This document shows positions 1 through 8,495 of a stretch of 64,000 nt of DNA, piece after piece. Below the pieces are notes generated by a model. That model ran no database searches, was not told the origin of the DNA, and saw only the letters and a program-made list of their open reading frames with translations. A program made the position numbers and the translations under genes. Source of the stretch: Microbulbifer agarilyticus (GTDB taxonomy: Bacteria; Pseudomonadota; Gammaproteobacteria; Pseudomonadales; Cellvibrionaceae); contig NZ_JAHVKO010000003.1 of NCBI RefSeq assembly GCF_019800665.1, positions 124,001 to 188,000 on the forward strand, given 5' to 3'. Each line of letters opens with the position of its first letter. Position 1 is the stretch's first letter.

Positions 1-369
1 ACCATCAAAGAAAGCGGTGGCGACGTTCACCGTCTGGAAGACTGGGGCCGCCGTCGTCTGGCTTACCCGATCAACAAGATCCACAAGGCTCACTACATTC
101 TGATGAATGTTGAGTGTACTGAAGAAGCGCTGGCCGAACTGACCACCAACTTCAAGTACAACGACGCCGTGCTGCGCAACCTGGTAATCCGCGAAGATGA
201 AGCGGTTACCGAAGAAAGCCCGATCATGAAGGCTGAAAAAGAGTCCCGCGAGCGCAAAGCTGCGCGCGCAGAACGCTCTGAGCGTCGCGAGCGCGCCGAA
301 CGTGAAGAATCTTCTTCCGAAGGCGCCCAGGAAGCTAAGTCTTCCGACACCACTGAAGACGAAGAGTAA
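1..369 (+). CDS. rpsF: 30S ribosomal protein S6, 5'-truncated by window edge
   Basis: About 122 residues are visible in frame 1, from [24 protein letters not shown] to a stop at 367-369. The [14 protein letters not shown] block and the following [16 protein letters not shown] segments are diagnostic of S6, which binds the 16S rRNA central domain together with S18. The tail after about visible residue 80 is a long run of Glu, Lys, Arg and Ser ([20 protein letters not shown]), a charged extension typical of gammaproteobacterial S6 and a known substrate type for RimK glutamylation (family knowledge; no rimK is visible here). The start codon and any upstream S6:S18 leader lie outside the window. 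rpsR follows after 12 bases, so the two are certainly co-transcribed. Confidence 0.97.
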   Translation, partial: TIKESGGDVHRLEDWGRRRLAYPINKIHKAHYILMNVECTEEALAELTTNFKYNDAVLRNLVIREDEAVTEESPIMKAEKESRERKAARAERSERRERAEREESSSEGAQEAKSSDTTEDEE

Positions 370-381
370 GGGGATAGTCAG

Positions 382-612
382 ATGGCACGTTTTTTCCGTC
401 GTCGTAAGTTCTGCCGTTTCACCGCTGAAGGCGTAAAGCGTATCGACTACAAAGATCTCGATACCCTGAAAGCCTACGTTTCTGAAACTGGCAAAATCGT
501 ACCGAGCCGTATCACTGGCACCAAAGCCAAGTATCAGCGTCAGCTGGCCACCGCGGTCAAGCGCGCGCGTTACATTGCGCTGCTGCCGTACACGGACAGC
601 CACGAAGCCTAA
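382..612 (+). CDS. rpsR: 30S ribosomal protein S18
   Basis: This 76-residue protein has the full S18 pattern: an Arg-rich N-terminus ([13 protein letters not shown]), the [23 protein letters not shown] block and the C-terminal [20 protein letters not shown]18 pairs with S6 on the platform of the small subunit. The start is preceded by GGGGAT about 8 bases upstream and the length matches the family. A single Cys occurs in the N-terminal RKFCRF motif; there is no zinc-binding Cys set. It sits 12 bases after rpsF and upstream of a membrane protein gene and rplI, the usual gammaproteobacterial order. Confidence 0.98.
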   Translation: MARFFRRRKFCRFTAEGVKRIDYKDLDTLKAYVSETGKIVPSRITGTKAKYQRQLATAVKRARYIALLPYTDSHEA

Positions 613-655
613 GCATCGCTTTGCTTCGTATTGATTGTTATAGAGAAGCTATCTA

Positions 656-1504
656 GTGCGCGCTATCGCTGAATTTGCCATGCGATCGCGCGTGCGCGCG
701 GTGATCCTCACCATGGTGGGCATCCCGCTGATCAGCCCCGCAGTGCTTGCACTGGCGGGGTTACGCCGCGGCAGTGGCGACGGCCTGTTTGTACTGGCCT
801 GGGGTCTACTGCCGATTGTTGCCGCAGCCGGCGCGGGCTATATGTCCCCGCTGATGGCTGGCATGGCGATCACGCACTTTGTGGCTGTGTTGGCGAGTGC
901 CCTGGTCCTGCGCGAAACCCGCGCCTGGAGCTGGACACTGGTGACGCTGACCGCAGTGACCGCCGCGGGCATCTTGGTGACCTCGCAGGTGACTGGCGGT
1001 GTACTGGGCAACCTGCTCGAGGCGGTCAATGAGGCCGCGGGCGGTGCCAGCACACCAGAAGCGCAACAGCTGGGTAAGGCATTTACCAGCGAAGCGCAGG
1101 CTACCGGTTACCTGACCTGGGTCTCGGTAATTAGCGCCATGTTGGCTCTGTTACTGGGGCGCTGGTGGCAGGCCCTGTTGTACAACCCAGGTGGTTTACA
1201 GCAGGAAATGCACAACCTGCGTATGCCGTTGCCGCTCGCAGCTGCCGGCATGCTGTTGTGGATTTACTGCCTGGTCAGTGAACACTTTGTGTTCTGGGGT
1301 GCGGTTGCCGCTTTCCCGATCATGGTGGCAGGTATCTGCTTGATCCACTGGCTGGTAGCCCAGAGGGGCTGGGGACGCGGTCCGCTGGTTGCCCTGTATG
1401 TGATGCTGGTAATTGCGGCACTGCCGCTGGCTGGTTTCCTGTGCGGACTGGCACTGATCGATAGCTGGATTGATATTCGCGCACGCGCAAGCGACAAACG
1501 CTGA
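656..1504 (+). CDS. Multipass membrane protein (DUF2232-like) between rpsR and rplI
   Basis: The protein is 282 residues if the GTG at 656 is used (a GAGAAG stretch lies about 8 bases upstream); an ATG at 680 would give 274. It is dominated by hydrophobic segments, about seven to eight, separated by short loops, with one longer hydrophilic loop near residues 120-155 that is rich in Ala, Gln and Glu. Gammaproteobacteria related to Pseudomonas carry a DUF2232/YybS-type membrane protein at exactly this position between rpsR and rplI, which is the main reason for the call. No catalytic motif is seen and the function is unknown. It ends 34 bases before rplI and is probably co-transcribed with the ribosomal genes. 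Confidence 0.75.
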   Translation: MRAIAEFAMRSRVRAVILTMVGIPLISPAVLALAGLRRGSGDGLFVLAWGLLPIVAAAGAGYMSPLMAGMAITHFVAVLASALVLRETRAWSWTLVTLTAVTAAGILVTSQVTGGVLGNLLEAVNEAAGGASTPEAQQLGKAFTSEAQATGYLTWVSVISAMLALLLGRWWQALLYNPGGLQQEMHNLRMPLPLAAAGMLLWIYCLVSEHFVFWGAVAAFPIMVAGICLIHWLVAQRGWGRGPLVALYVMLVIAALPLAGFLCGLALIDSWIDIRARASDKR

Positions 1505-1538
1505 GCGGCGCACAAGAACTGAAACTGAGGGTTCCGAG

Positions 1539-1985
1539 ATGGAAGTTATTCTGCTCGACAAAGTAGGCAAACTGGGCAACGTGGGCGACCGCGTTGAAGT
1601 AAAAGCCGGTTACGGCCGCAACTTCCTGCTGCCTACCGGTAAAGCCGTACTGGCCAACGCAGCAAACGTTGCTGAGTTCGAAGCCAAGCGCGCTGAACTG
1701 GAAGCAGCTGCTGCTGCGAAAGTAGGCGAAGCTGAAGGCCGCGCTGCCCAGCTGGTTGAACTGGTTGTTACCATCGCCGCTAACGCTGGCGACGAAGGCA
1801 AGCTGTTCGGCTCCATCGGCACTCGCGATATCGCGGAAGCGATTACCGCTGCCGGTGTTGCAGTAAGCAAGGCTGAAGTGAAGCTGCCGGAAGGCGCTCT
1901 GCGTGAACTGGGCGAGTACGACGTAGACGTACAGCTGCACGCCGACGTAATCAGCAGCGTGAAGGTTGTTGTAGAAGCCGAATAA
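1539..1985 (+). CDS. rplI: 50S ribosomal protein L9
   Basis: Translation from the ATG at 1539 gives 148 residues, the usual L9 length. A longer reading from 1470 is rejected because it overlaps the previous gene and the 1539 start has a GAGG ribosome site 8 bases away. The N-terminal domain ([32 protein letters not shown]) contains the GDxVxVKxGYxRNFLxP signature that binds 23S rRNA. A long Ala/Glu-rich connecting helix spans about residues 45-75, and the C-terminal domain carries [15 protein letters not shown]. It is the last ribosomal gene of the cluster. A weak hairpin (about 2022-2046) lies in the gap before dnaB. Confidence 0.98.
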   Translation: MEVILLDKVGKLGNVGDRVEVKAGYGRNFLLPTGKAVLANAANVAEFEAKRAELEAAAAAKVGEAEGRAAQLVELVVTIAANAGDEGKLFGSIGTRDIAEAITAAGVAVSKAEVKLPEGALRELGEYDVDVQLHADVISSVKVVVEAE

Positions 1986-2201
1986 GGCTCTGCAGTTACC
2001 GAATCGCCATAGCGAGGCCTGTGGGGAACGGAATTGCCCGTTCTCCGTCTAGCCGCGCTACAATCAGGCGCTGGATTCTCCCAGCCGGTTTTCTGCCGGT
2101 GATGGAGGGTGCAGCGCCTGACTTGTTTGTGAGTCCGGCAAATGGTTTCAGCCCCCGGCGCACTTGGCTTGTGAGCCCGTGGTGGGGTAGGCCTGAAACC
2201 A

Positions 2202-3695
2202 ATGGCCGCAACGACCGGTAGTAACACAGAGCAGCGAACAGCAGCGAACATGAACGAATACGCTCCGCAAGAAGAAGAGGCCCAGGAAGCCACCGCCAGC
2301 TCCCCGCTGCCACACTCGGTCGAGGCCGAGCAGTCGGTACTGGGTGGACTGATGCTCGACGCCAGCCGCCTGGATGCGGTTGCCGAGCAGCTGAGTGCGG
2401 AAGATTTCTTCGTCGCCAGCCACCGGGTTATTTTCGGTGTCATGCTCGAGTTGTCCGGTGGCGAGCAGCCGCTGGATATCGTTACCCTCGCGGAAGGGTT
2501 GGCCAATCGCGACCTGCTGGCCGACATTGGCGGCCCGGCGTACCTGGCCGAACTCGCGGAAAACACCCCGTCTGCCGCCAACATCGTCGCCTACGCGAAA
2601 ATCGTGCGCGAGCGCTCCATGTTGCGTCAGCTGATTGCCGCCGCCGGCGAAATCAGCCGTACCAGTTTCAATCCCGGCGGACTCGGCTCCATCGATCTGC
2701 TACAGATGGCCGAGCGCCGCGTGGCCGAGATTGCCGAAGGCCGCGCCAAAGAGGGCGGCTTTGTCGGTGTCGACTCGCTGCTCAAGAAAACCGTCGAGCG
2801 TATCGACGAACTATTCAAGTCCGAGGGTGACCTCACCGGCCTCAGTACCGGCCTCACCGAACTCGATGAGCGCACCTCCGGCTGGCAGCCCGGTGAACTC
2901 ATCATCCTTGCCGCCCGTCCTTCCATGGGTAAGACCGCACTGGCGCTGAACTTCGTCGAAGCCGCCATGCTCAGCCAGGAAAAGCCGACCCTGGTGTTCA
3001 GTATGGAGATGCCGTCGGACAGCCTGGTCATGCGTATGCTGTCTTCCATCGGCAAGATCGACCAGGGGCGTATCCGTAACGGCAAGCTGCAGGAAGAGGA
3101 TTGGCCCAAGCTCTCCAGTGCCGTGCAGAAGATGAAGGGCAAGGGGCTCTATATCGATGATACCCCGGGCCTGTCGCCGTCAGAGGTGCGCGCGCGCGTG
3201 AAGCGCACGGTGCGCGACCACACCAACAAGCTGATGCAGGCAGACCCCAAGCTGAGCCGTGAAGATGCGGAACAGCGCGCGCTGCCGGCGATGGTGATGG
3301 TGGACTACCTGCAGCTGATGCAGGTTAAGGGCAGCACCGAAGGGCGTACTCAGGAGATCTCGGAAATCTCCCGCTCCTTGAAGGCGCTGGCCAAAGAATA
3401 CGAATGCCCGGTGATTGCGCTGTCGCAGTTGAACCGGGGAGTGGAACAGCGCCCGAACAAGCGCCCGATGAACTCGGACCTGCGGGAATCCGGTGCGATC
3501 GAGCAGGATGCGGACGTGATCCTGTTTATCTACCGCGATGAGTATTACAACGAGGACAGCCCGGACAAGGGGTTGGCGGAGTTGATCATCGGTAAGCAAC
3601 GTAACGGTGAGATCGGTACCTGCCGCGCGGCGTTTGTGGGTAAATTCACCCGCTTTGATGATCTGGCGCCAGAGTACTACCAAGAAGAGCACTAA
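2202..3695 (+). CDS. dnaB: Replicative DNA helicase DnaB
   Basis: A 497-residue RecA-fold hexameric helicase that unwinds DNA at the replication fork. The N-terminal domain begins at about residue 35 (LPHSVEAEQSVLGGLMLD). The linker region includes LSTGLTELDERTSGWQPGELI. Walker A is ARPSMGKTAL with the Lys at 244, and Walker B is MVMVDYLQLM at about 364-373. DLRESGAIEQDADVI near the C-terminus is the DnaB arginine-finger region. No intein interrupts the Walker A or other usual intein sites. The start is uncertain: ATG 2202 has a loose GGGGTAGG upstream, while ATG 2250 would trim 16 residues of low-complexity sequence. It follows rplI by 216 bases. Confidence 0.97.
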   Translation: MAATTGSNTEQRTAANMNEYAPQEEEAQEATASSPLPHSVEAEQSVLGGLMLDASRLDAVAEQLSAEDFFVASHRVIFGVMLELSGGEQPLDIVTLAEGLANRDLLADIGGPAYLAELAENTPSAANIVAYAKIVRERSMLRQLIAAAGEISRTSFNPGGLGSIDLLQMAERRVAEIAEGRAKEGGFVGVDSLLKKTVERIDELFKSEGDLTGLSTGLTELDERTSGWQPGELIILAARPSMGKTALALNFVEAAMLSQEKPTLVFSMEMPSDSLVMRMLSSIGKIDQGRIRNGKLQEEDWPKLSSAVQKMKGKGLYIDDTPGLSPSEVRARVKRTVRDHTNKLMQADPKLSREDAEQRALPAMVMVDYLQLMQVKGSTEGRTQEISEISRSLKALAKEYECPVIALSQLNRGVEQRPNKRPMNSDLRESGAIEQDADVILFIYRDEYYNEDSPDKGLAELIIGKQRNGEIGTCRAAFVGKFTRFDDLAPEYYQEEH

Positions 3696-3743
3696 AGGTT
3701 TTCGCGATCTTTATTGGTTCTTAGCACAGAAGCACAAATTGAA

Positions 3744-3854
3744 GGCGAAGTGCTGGGGGCGGGTTTTCAGGATCGTCGCAAACAGGATGTTTGCGCCGAA
3801 GCGCCCAGGGATGGGTTCACAGCGGTCCTGAAAACCCGCCCCCAGTGCTTTGCC
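3744..3854 (-). repeat. Dispersed structured palindromic repeat, copy A
   Basis: This intergenic element lies between the convergent genes dnaB and the L,D-transpeptidase. A perfect 20-bp outer stem (3753-3772 with 3826-3845) extends outward with a few GU pairs to about 3744/3854. Inside it lies a second hairpin, 3777-3784 with 3788-3795 (8 bp, loop GGA). Read on the minus strand, the element aligns over its whole length with copy B at 37676-37787. The shared core includes CCGCTGTGAA and TCCCTG, and the stem sequences differ in a compensated way. It may act as a bidirectional terminator here, but it has no flanking T run. Confidence 0.85.
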
Positions 3855-3889
3855 GCCACGGCCCTCAATTCGGGCCTGGCGTACGGGTC

Positions 3890-4381
3890 TTAGGGGAAAA
3901 TCTCAATCGGCGTACCGGTATCCACCATCGCCCAGATCTCGTCCATCTCCGGGTTGGTTACCGCAATACAGCCGTCGGTCCAGTTCATGCGGGTCAGGTA
4001 CTGTTCAATACCTTTCCAGTGCGGTTTCTGACCGTGGATCATGATGGCGCCACCTGGGCTGCGGCCCATTTTTTTCGCCCGTGCACGGTCCGTCGCATTG
4101 GGGTAGGAAACCTGGATAGCGCGATAGTAGGTGCTGTTTTTCTTTTTCCAGTTCAGGGTATAGCGGCCTTCCGGCGTACGGGAGTCGCCCTCGTACTGCT
4201 TGTGCCCAATTGGGTTTTTACCAAATACCACCTTGTAGCTTTTAACAACCTTGCCGTTGCGTTTCAGCTGCATCAGGTGCTTGGATTTGTATACGACCAC
4301 CTCATCTACGGTTTTAATCTTGGCCATAGCCAGGGTGGGGATCATTAACAGGGCAATCAGACTCAGTTTCAGGTATCGCAT
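3890..4381 (-). CDS. L,D-transpeptidase (YkuD family), secreted
   Basis: The ATG at 4381 gives 163 residues with a clean signal peptide (MRYLKLSLIALLMIPTLAMA); the longer reading to 4432 only adds sequence before it. The mature part is a YkuD domain: KHLMQLKRNGKVVKSYKV at its start, then IMIHGQ with His116, and TDGCIAV with the catalytic Cys138. Such enzymes form 3-3 or protein-to-peptidoglycan crosslinks in the periplasm. The H...TDGC spacing and the short length resemble the compact ErfK/YafK-type members. It is convergent with dnaB, with repeat copy A between them. Confidence 0.88.
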   Translation of the reverse strand: MRYLKLSLIALLMIPTLAMAKIKTVDEVVVYKSKHLMQLKRNGKVVKSYKVVFGKNPIGHKQYEGDSRTPEGRYTLNWKKKNSTYYRAIQVSYPNATDRARAKKMGRSPGGAIMIHGQKPHWKGIEQYLTRMNWTDGCIAVTNPEMDEIWAMVDTGTPIEIFP

Positions 4382-4745
4382 GGCTCTCGTCGGTAGTAAT
4401 GGCATTGTTGGTGTCATTCCGGGGCTGAACAATCAGCTTCCGTGCTCTCGCACTTCCACATCCCTGACTTATGCGGGGAGTCTCTGCGGGTTGGCAGAAT
4501 CGAGCTGCCGGGCGGAGAAATGTGGTTGCGCGGTGCGACTTGGTGACGCAATAGCGTTATGACAGCGCTGTCCCTGACTGTCACCCCAGACCAGGTCCGG
4601 GAACTTTTTTAGGCAATTATCCTAACCCGGGCCTCGATTGGCGAAATGGGTTGTATGAATACCGCTCTAAGTGATCAATTTATCAGCAAGTAGATCACGT
4701 TTAAAGAGCCGTCAAACAAAAAAACCAAAGAATGAGGAAGAATTT
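4382..4745. other. Divergent intergenic region between the L,D-transpeptidase and bioD
   Basis: No gene was found in these 364 bases. It must hold both promoters. A perfect 12-bp palindrome, GACAGCGCTGTC, lies at about 4561-4572. An interrupted repeat GTGATC...GATCAC lies at about 4672-4700, upstream of bioD. No BirA operator of the classic TTGTAAACC type is visible, so biotin control of bioD is not evident here. Confidence 0.5.
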
Positions 4746-5447
4746 GTGACCGAGACTTTGTTTGTGACCGGAACGAATACAGAGGTCGGTAAAACCTATG
4801 CCACTGCCGCGCTATTGCACGCAGCAGGCGAGCAGGGCCTGAAAACCGCGGCGGTGAAACCGATAGCGTCTGGCTGCGAGCAGACCGCCGAAGGCTTGCG
4901 CAACAGCGATGCGCTGACCCTGATAGAGGCGATGAACCAGGACATGCCCTACGAGCAGGTCAACCCGGTGGCGCTGGAGCCGGCCATCGCCCCGCATATC
5001 GCGGCGATGGAAGCAGGGCGCAGGCTGGATGTTTCCCGTCTTGAGGGCATCTGCCGCGGCGTCATGAGTAGTGGCGCCGATCTGGTACTGATCGAGGGCG
5101 CCGGTGGCTGGCGGGTGCCCCTGGCCCCCCGTCAGTTCCTGTCGGATCTGCCACGTGCGCTGGAATTGCCGGTCATTCTGGTGGTGAGTATCGAACTGGG
5201 CTGCATCAATCACGCATTGCTGACCGCTGAAGCTATTCGCCGCGACGGCCTGCCGCTGGCCGGCTGGGTGGCAAACTTTGTGCGCGGCCCGCAGGAAGAT
5301 ATGGCCCGCGCTGAGGAAAACCTGATGACCCTGCGGGCAATTCTTCCCGCGCCATGCCTCGGTACCCTGCCGCACGACGAATCTGGCGACTACCGCAATG
5401 GCGCCGCCCACCTCGACCTCTCCCCGCTGCTATCTTCTTCCAACTGA
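4746..5447 (+). CDS. bioD: Dethiobiotin synthetase
   Basis: BioD closes the ureido ring of dethiobiotin from DAPA, CO2 and ATP, the penultimate step of biotin synthesis. The GTG at 4746 has GAGG 8 bases upstream and gives 233 residues, the family length. The reading from 4671 adds an unlikely basic tail. The P-loop is TGTNTEVGKT (Lys16). KPIASGCE and IEGAGGWRVPL are the other BioD signatures, contributing to substrate and Mg-ATP binding. bioA, bioB and bioF are not in the window, so this copy is separate from a bio operon. Confidence 0.95.
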   Translation: MTETLFVTGTNTEVGKTYATAALLHAAGEQGLKTAAVKPIASGCEQTAEGLRNSDALTLIEAMNQDMPYEQVNPVALEPAIAPHIAAMEAGRRLDVSRLEGICRGVMSSGADLVLIEGAGGWRVPLAPRQFLSDLPRALELPVILVVSIELGCINHALLTAEAIRRDGLPLAGWVANFVRGPQEDMARAEENLMTLRAILPAPCLGTLPHDESGDYRNGAAHLDLSPLLSSSN

Positions 5448-5467
5448 CCAAATTTGGTTGATTCCCC

Positions 5468-5536
5468 AGGCCGGACCATGGGTCCGGCTTGACTTGGGAG
5501 GCCCTTCGGCCTAGATTTCAAACATGCGTTTGAAAC
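5468..5536 (+). terminator. Three consecutive hairpins downstream of bioD
   Basis: First hairpin: 5470-5477 with 5481-5488 (8 bp, loop ATG). Second: AGGCC-CTTC-GGCCT at about 5500-5513. Third: 5517-5524 with 5529-5536 (8 bp, loop ATGC). None is followed by a long T run, so intrinsic termination is only possible, but the cluster separates bioD from the acyl-CoA dehydrogenase gene. Confidence 0.45.
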
Positions 5537-5616
5537 AAACGATTGAGTGACTCCGGCTTGCACATCGCAGAGCCACCTCCAGACACACCAAAAAATCGAT
5601 TCTAAGAGGCGACACC

Positions 5617-7392
5617 ATGGCCGATTACAAGGCGCCACTGCGCGAGATGAACTTCCTGCTGCACGAAGTATTCGAGGCAGACAAACTGTGGGCGCGCCTG
5701 CCCGCACTGGCGGAAACCGCGGACCGCGAGACTGCCGACGCCATTCTAGAAGAGATGGGCAAGCTGGCCGCAAACACCCTCGACCCGATTAACCGCAGCG
5801 GCGACGAAGAAGGCTGCTCCTGGAACGATGGCGTAGTAACCACGCCGAAAGGTTTCCCTGAAGCCTACGCCACCTTCTGTGAGGGCGGCTGGGGCGCGCT
5901 GGTGGGTAACCCGGAATTTGGTGGCATGGGCATGCCCAAGATGCTGGGTGCCCAAGTCGAGGAAATGCTGAACGCGTCGAATATCTCCTTCGCCCTGTAC
6001 CCGGTACTGACCAACGGTGCCTGCCTGGCGATCGATGCCCACGGCAGCCAAGAGCTGAAAGAAAAGTACCTGCCGAACATGTACGCCGGCACCTGGTCCG
6101 GAGCCATGGACCTCACGGAGCCGCATGCCGGTACCGACCTCGGCATTATCCGCACCAAGGCGGAACCGCAGGAAGACGGCAGCTACTCCATTACCGGCAG
6201 CAAGATCTTTATTACCGGCGGCGACCAGGACCTGTCCGAAAACGTGATTCACCTGGTACTGGCCAAGCTGCCGGATGCGCCGAAAGGGCCCAAGGGTATC
6301 TCCCTGTTCCTGGTGCCCAAGATTCTGGTGAACGAAGACGGCAGCCTGGGCGAGCGCAATGCGGTCAACTGTGGCTCCATCGAACACAAGATGGGTATCA
6401 AGGCCTCTTCCACCTGTGCGATGAACTTTGACGGTGCCAAGGGTTGGCTGGTTGGTGAGCTGAACAAGGGCCTCGCGGCCATGTTCACCATGATGAACTA
6501 CGAGCGCCTGGGTGTGGGTATCCAGGGCCTGGGTGCTTCCGAGCGCTCCTACCAGAATGCGATTGAATACGCCCGTGACCGCGTGCAGAGCCGCTCCCCG
6601 TCCGGTGCCAAGCAGCCGGAAAAGGCCGCTGACCCGATCATCGTGCACCCGGACGTGCGCCGCATGCTGCTCACCCAGAAAGCCTACATTGGTGGCGCCC
6701 GCGCACTGTCTACCTATGTCGCCAAGTGGCTGGACCTGGCCAAGTACGGCGAGGGTGAGGAAAAGCAGCAGGCGGAAGCCATGGTTGCACTGCTCACCCC
6801 GGTGGCCAAAGCCTTCTTTACCGACCGTGGCCTCGACTGCACCGTAATTGGCCAGCAGGTATTTGGTGGCCACGGCTATATCCGCGAGTGGGGTCAGGAG
6901 CAGCTGGTGCGCGATGTGCGTATTACCCAGATTTACGAAGGCACCAACGGTATTCAGGCGCTCGACCTGATCGGCCGTAAGACCGTCGCCAACGGTGGCG
7001 CCCTGTTTGAGCTGTTTGCCGCCGACGTGCAGCAGTTTATCGACGACAATGCCGGCAATGCCGAGCTGGCCGAATTTATCCAGCCGCTGACCGTTGAGTT
7101 GCAGCGTTTGAAAGACGCGACCGCAGCGGTTATCGAGGCCACCAAAACCGATCCGAATGCACCGGGCGCAGCCTCCGTCGACTACCTGGATCTGTTTGGC
7201 TATGTGGCTTACGCCTATATGTGGGCCAAGATCGCCAGCGTTGCCAACGGTAAAGACGAGGACTTCTACCGTTCGCAGATCAAGACCGCGCGTTTCTACT
7301 TCGCGCGTCTGCTGCCCAAGTCTCAGGCCCTGGCAGCCAGTGTTGTGGCCGGCAGCGACACCCTGATGGACCTGGAAGAAGAACTGTTCTGA
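5617..7392 (+). CDS. Acyl-CoA dehydrogenase (large type with extra C-terminal domain)
   Basis: This 591-residue FAD enzyme catalyses alpha-beta dehydrogenation of acyl-CoA in beta-oxidation. The motif GAMDLTEPHAGTDLG (about 165-180) and the block QVFGGHGYIREWGQEQLVRD followed by RITQIYEGTNGIQALDLIGRK (about 415-455) are typical of the family, the latter near the catalytic base and FAD site. The region after about residue 465 is the additional helical C-terminal domain of the long (about 590-600 residue) proteobacterial members. The start ATG has a GAGGCGAC site just upstream. It is a single-gene unit flanked by hairpins and a strong terminator. The substrate chain length cannot be told from sequence. 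Confidence 0.93.
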   Translation: MADYKAPLREMNFLLHEVFEADKLWARLPALAETADRETADAILEEMGKLAANTLDPINRSGDEEGCSWNDGVVTTPKGFPEAYATFCEGGWGALVGNPEFGGMGMPKMLGAQVEEMLNASNISFALYPVLTNGACLAIDAHGSQELKEKYLPNMYAGTWSGAMDLTEPHAGTDLGIIRTKAEPQEDGSYSITGSKIFITGGDQDLSENVIHLVLAKLPDAPKGPKGISLFLVPKILVNEDGSLGERNAVNCGSIEHKMGIKASSTCAMNFDGAKGWLVGELNKGLAAMFTMMNYERLGVGIQGLGASERSYQNAIEYARDRVQSRSPSGAKQPEKAADPIIVHPDVRRMLLTQKAYIGGARALSTYVAKWLDLAKYGEGEEKQQAEAMVALLTPVAKAFFTDRGLDCTVIGQQVFGGHGYIREWGQEQLVRDVRITQIYEGTNGIQALDLIGRKTVANGGALFELFAADVQQFIDDNAGNAELAEFIQPLTVELQRLKDATAAVIEATKTDPNAPGAASVDYLDLFGYVAYAYMWAKIASVANGKDEDFYRSQIKTARFYFARLLPKSQALAASVVAGSDTLMDLEEELF

Positions 7393-7411
7393 TCTTCTGT
7401 TCCCGGTTCAC

Positions 7412-7441
7412 AAAAAAGCCCCGCACTCGCGGGGCTTTTTT
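7412..7441 (+). terminator. Intrinsic terminator after acyl-CoA dehydrogenase gene
   Basis: AAAAAAGCCCCGC, a 4-base loop and GCGGGGCTTTTTT form a GC-rich stem with a following T run. It is symmetrical enough to work in both directions. Confidence 0.9.
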
Positions 7442-7496
7442 CATTGCGGCGAATCTCCTACACTCGGGGCATCACAATAAAAATACCGGGTTGCTT

Positions 7497-7724
7497 ATGT
7501 CCAAATTTGAGTCCAATCCAGAACAGGGCGAGGATCTCTCGGTTCCGCCGAAAAAACTCTCCGACGAAGACCAGGCAAAGGTCGACCGCTATCTGGCCCG
7601 CGGCTACAACCGGGTCGAACGCAAGCCATTCCGACCACTTCTGTTACTCGGCATTATTCTGATTGTGCTGACCCTGCTGTCCCTGCTCAGCCTGTTTATC
7701 GCGGGCACTAAAGGCGTTGTGTAA
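7497..7724 (+). CDS. Small single-pass membrane protein (DUF3094-like)
   Basis: A 75-residue protein starting at ATG 7497. The first 40 residues are acidic and hydrophilic, with KLSDEDQAKVDRYLARGYN, then VERKPFRPLLLLGIILIVL leads into one transmembrane helix to the C-terminus. The DEDQxxVDxYL...VERKPFRP pattern matches my memory of the DUF3094 family of gammaproteobacterial small proteins, whose function is unknown. It is a stand-alone gene between a terminator and the nitroreductase gene 64 bases downstream. Confidence 0.7.
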   Translation: MSKFESNPEQGEDLSVPPKKLSDEDQAKVDRYLARGYNRVERKPFRPLLLLGIILIVLTLLSLLSLFIAGTKGVV

Positions 7725-7788
7725 CGTGGCATTGTATAAAGCGGGTTTTGTGCAACAAGCGCCAGATTCGAAATAGGAATTGACTGTC

Positions 7789-8457
7789 ATGGCTGAAGCC
7801 GAAGAATTTATCCCGCTGCAATTTGAGCAGCTTGACGATGCGACCAAGGCCGCGCGGGCCAAAGCATTTTATGAGCAGATGAAGCAGCGACGCTCGGTGC
7901 GCAATTTTTCCAGTGCACCGGTGCCGCGCGCGGTGATTGAAGACGCGGTGCGTACCGCTGGCAGTGCACCCAGCGGGGCCAATATGCAGCCCTGGCACTT
8001 CTGTGTGGTGGAGTCAGAAGCGGTAAAGAAAGAAATTCGTATCGCTGCTGAAGCGGAAGAGCGCGAGTTTTACGAACGGCGCGCCTCGGAAGAGTGGCTG
8101 GACGCGCTGGCGCCGCTGGGGACCGATGCACACAAGCCATTTCTGGAAACGGCACCCTACCTGATCGTGATCTTCCTGAAGAAGTTTTCCCAAGGTGAGG
8201 CGGGTGAGCAGCTGAAGAATTACTACACCTCGGAATCCGTGGGCATCGCCACCGGTATGCTGCTGGCAGCATTGCACAACGCCGGTGTTGCCACTTTGAC
8301 CCATACCCCGAGCCCAATGAAGTTTCTCAACCAGATCCTCGTTCGCCCCAGCGATGAGCGCCCCTATATGATCGTGGTAGCAGGGCTGCCGGAAGACGGC
8401 GCCGAAGTGCCGGCGATCCAGAAGAAGCCGCTTGAAGAAATCGCCGAATTTATCTAA
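7789..8457 (+). CDS. Nitroreductase-fold flavoprotein, iodotyrosine deiodinase-like
   Basis: Starting at ATG 7789 (TAGGA about 10 bases upstream) the protein is 222 residues. It is an FMN-dependent nitroreductase-superfamily enzyme: [16 protein letters not shown] and [16 protein letters not shown] form the FMN site. The lid region has Glu91, Tyr95 and Lys116 with the same spacing (4 and 21 residues) as the E/Y/K substrate clamp of mammalian iodotyrosine deiodinase. TAPYLIVIF and [16 protein letters not shown] also match that subfamily better than NfsA/NfsB types. Reductive dehalogenation of halotyrosines is therefore plausible. The bacterial physiological substrate is not known. It is convergent with the EVE-domain gene. 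Confidence 0.88.
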   Translation: MAEAEEFIPLQFEQLDDATKAARAKAFYEQMKQRRSVRNFSSAPVPRAVIEDAVRTAGSAPSGANMQPWHFCVVESEAVKKEIRIAAEAEEREFYERRASEEWLDALAPLGTDAHKPFLETAPYLIVIFLKKFSQGEAGEQLKNYYTSESVGIATGMLLAALHNAGVATLTHTPSPMKFLNQILVRPSDERPYMIVVAGLPEDGAEVPAIQKKPLEEIAEFI

Positions 8458-8495
8458 TGCACCGCTAGTGCAACTTAGAGGGTCGGCGCGATATT

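Noticed and set aside
1470-1538. Longer N-terminus for rplI
   Set aside because: Overlaps the preceding gene; the ATG at 1539 has a good ribosome site and gives the family length.
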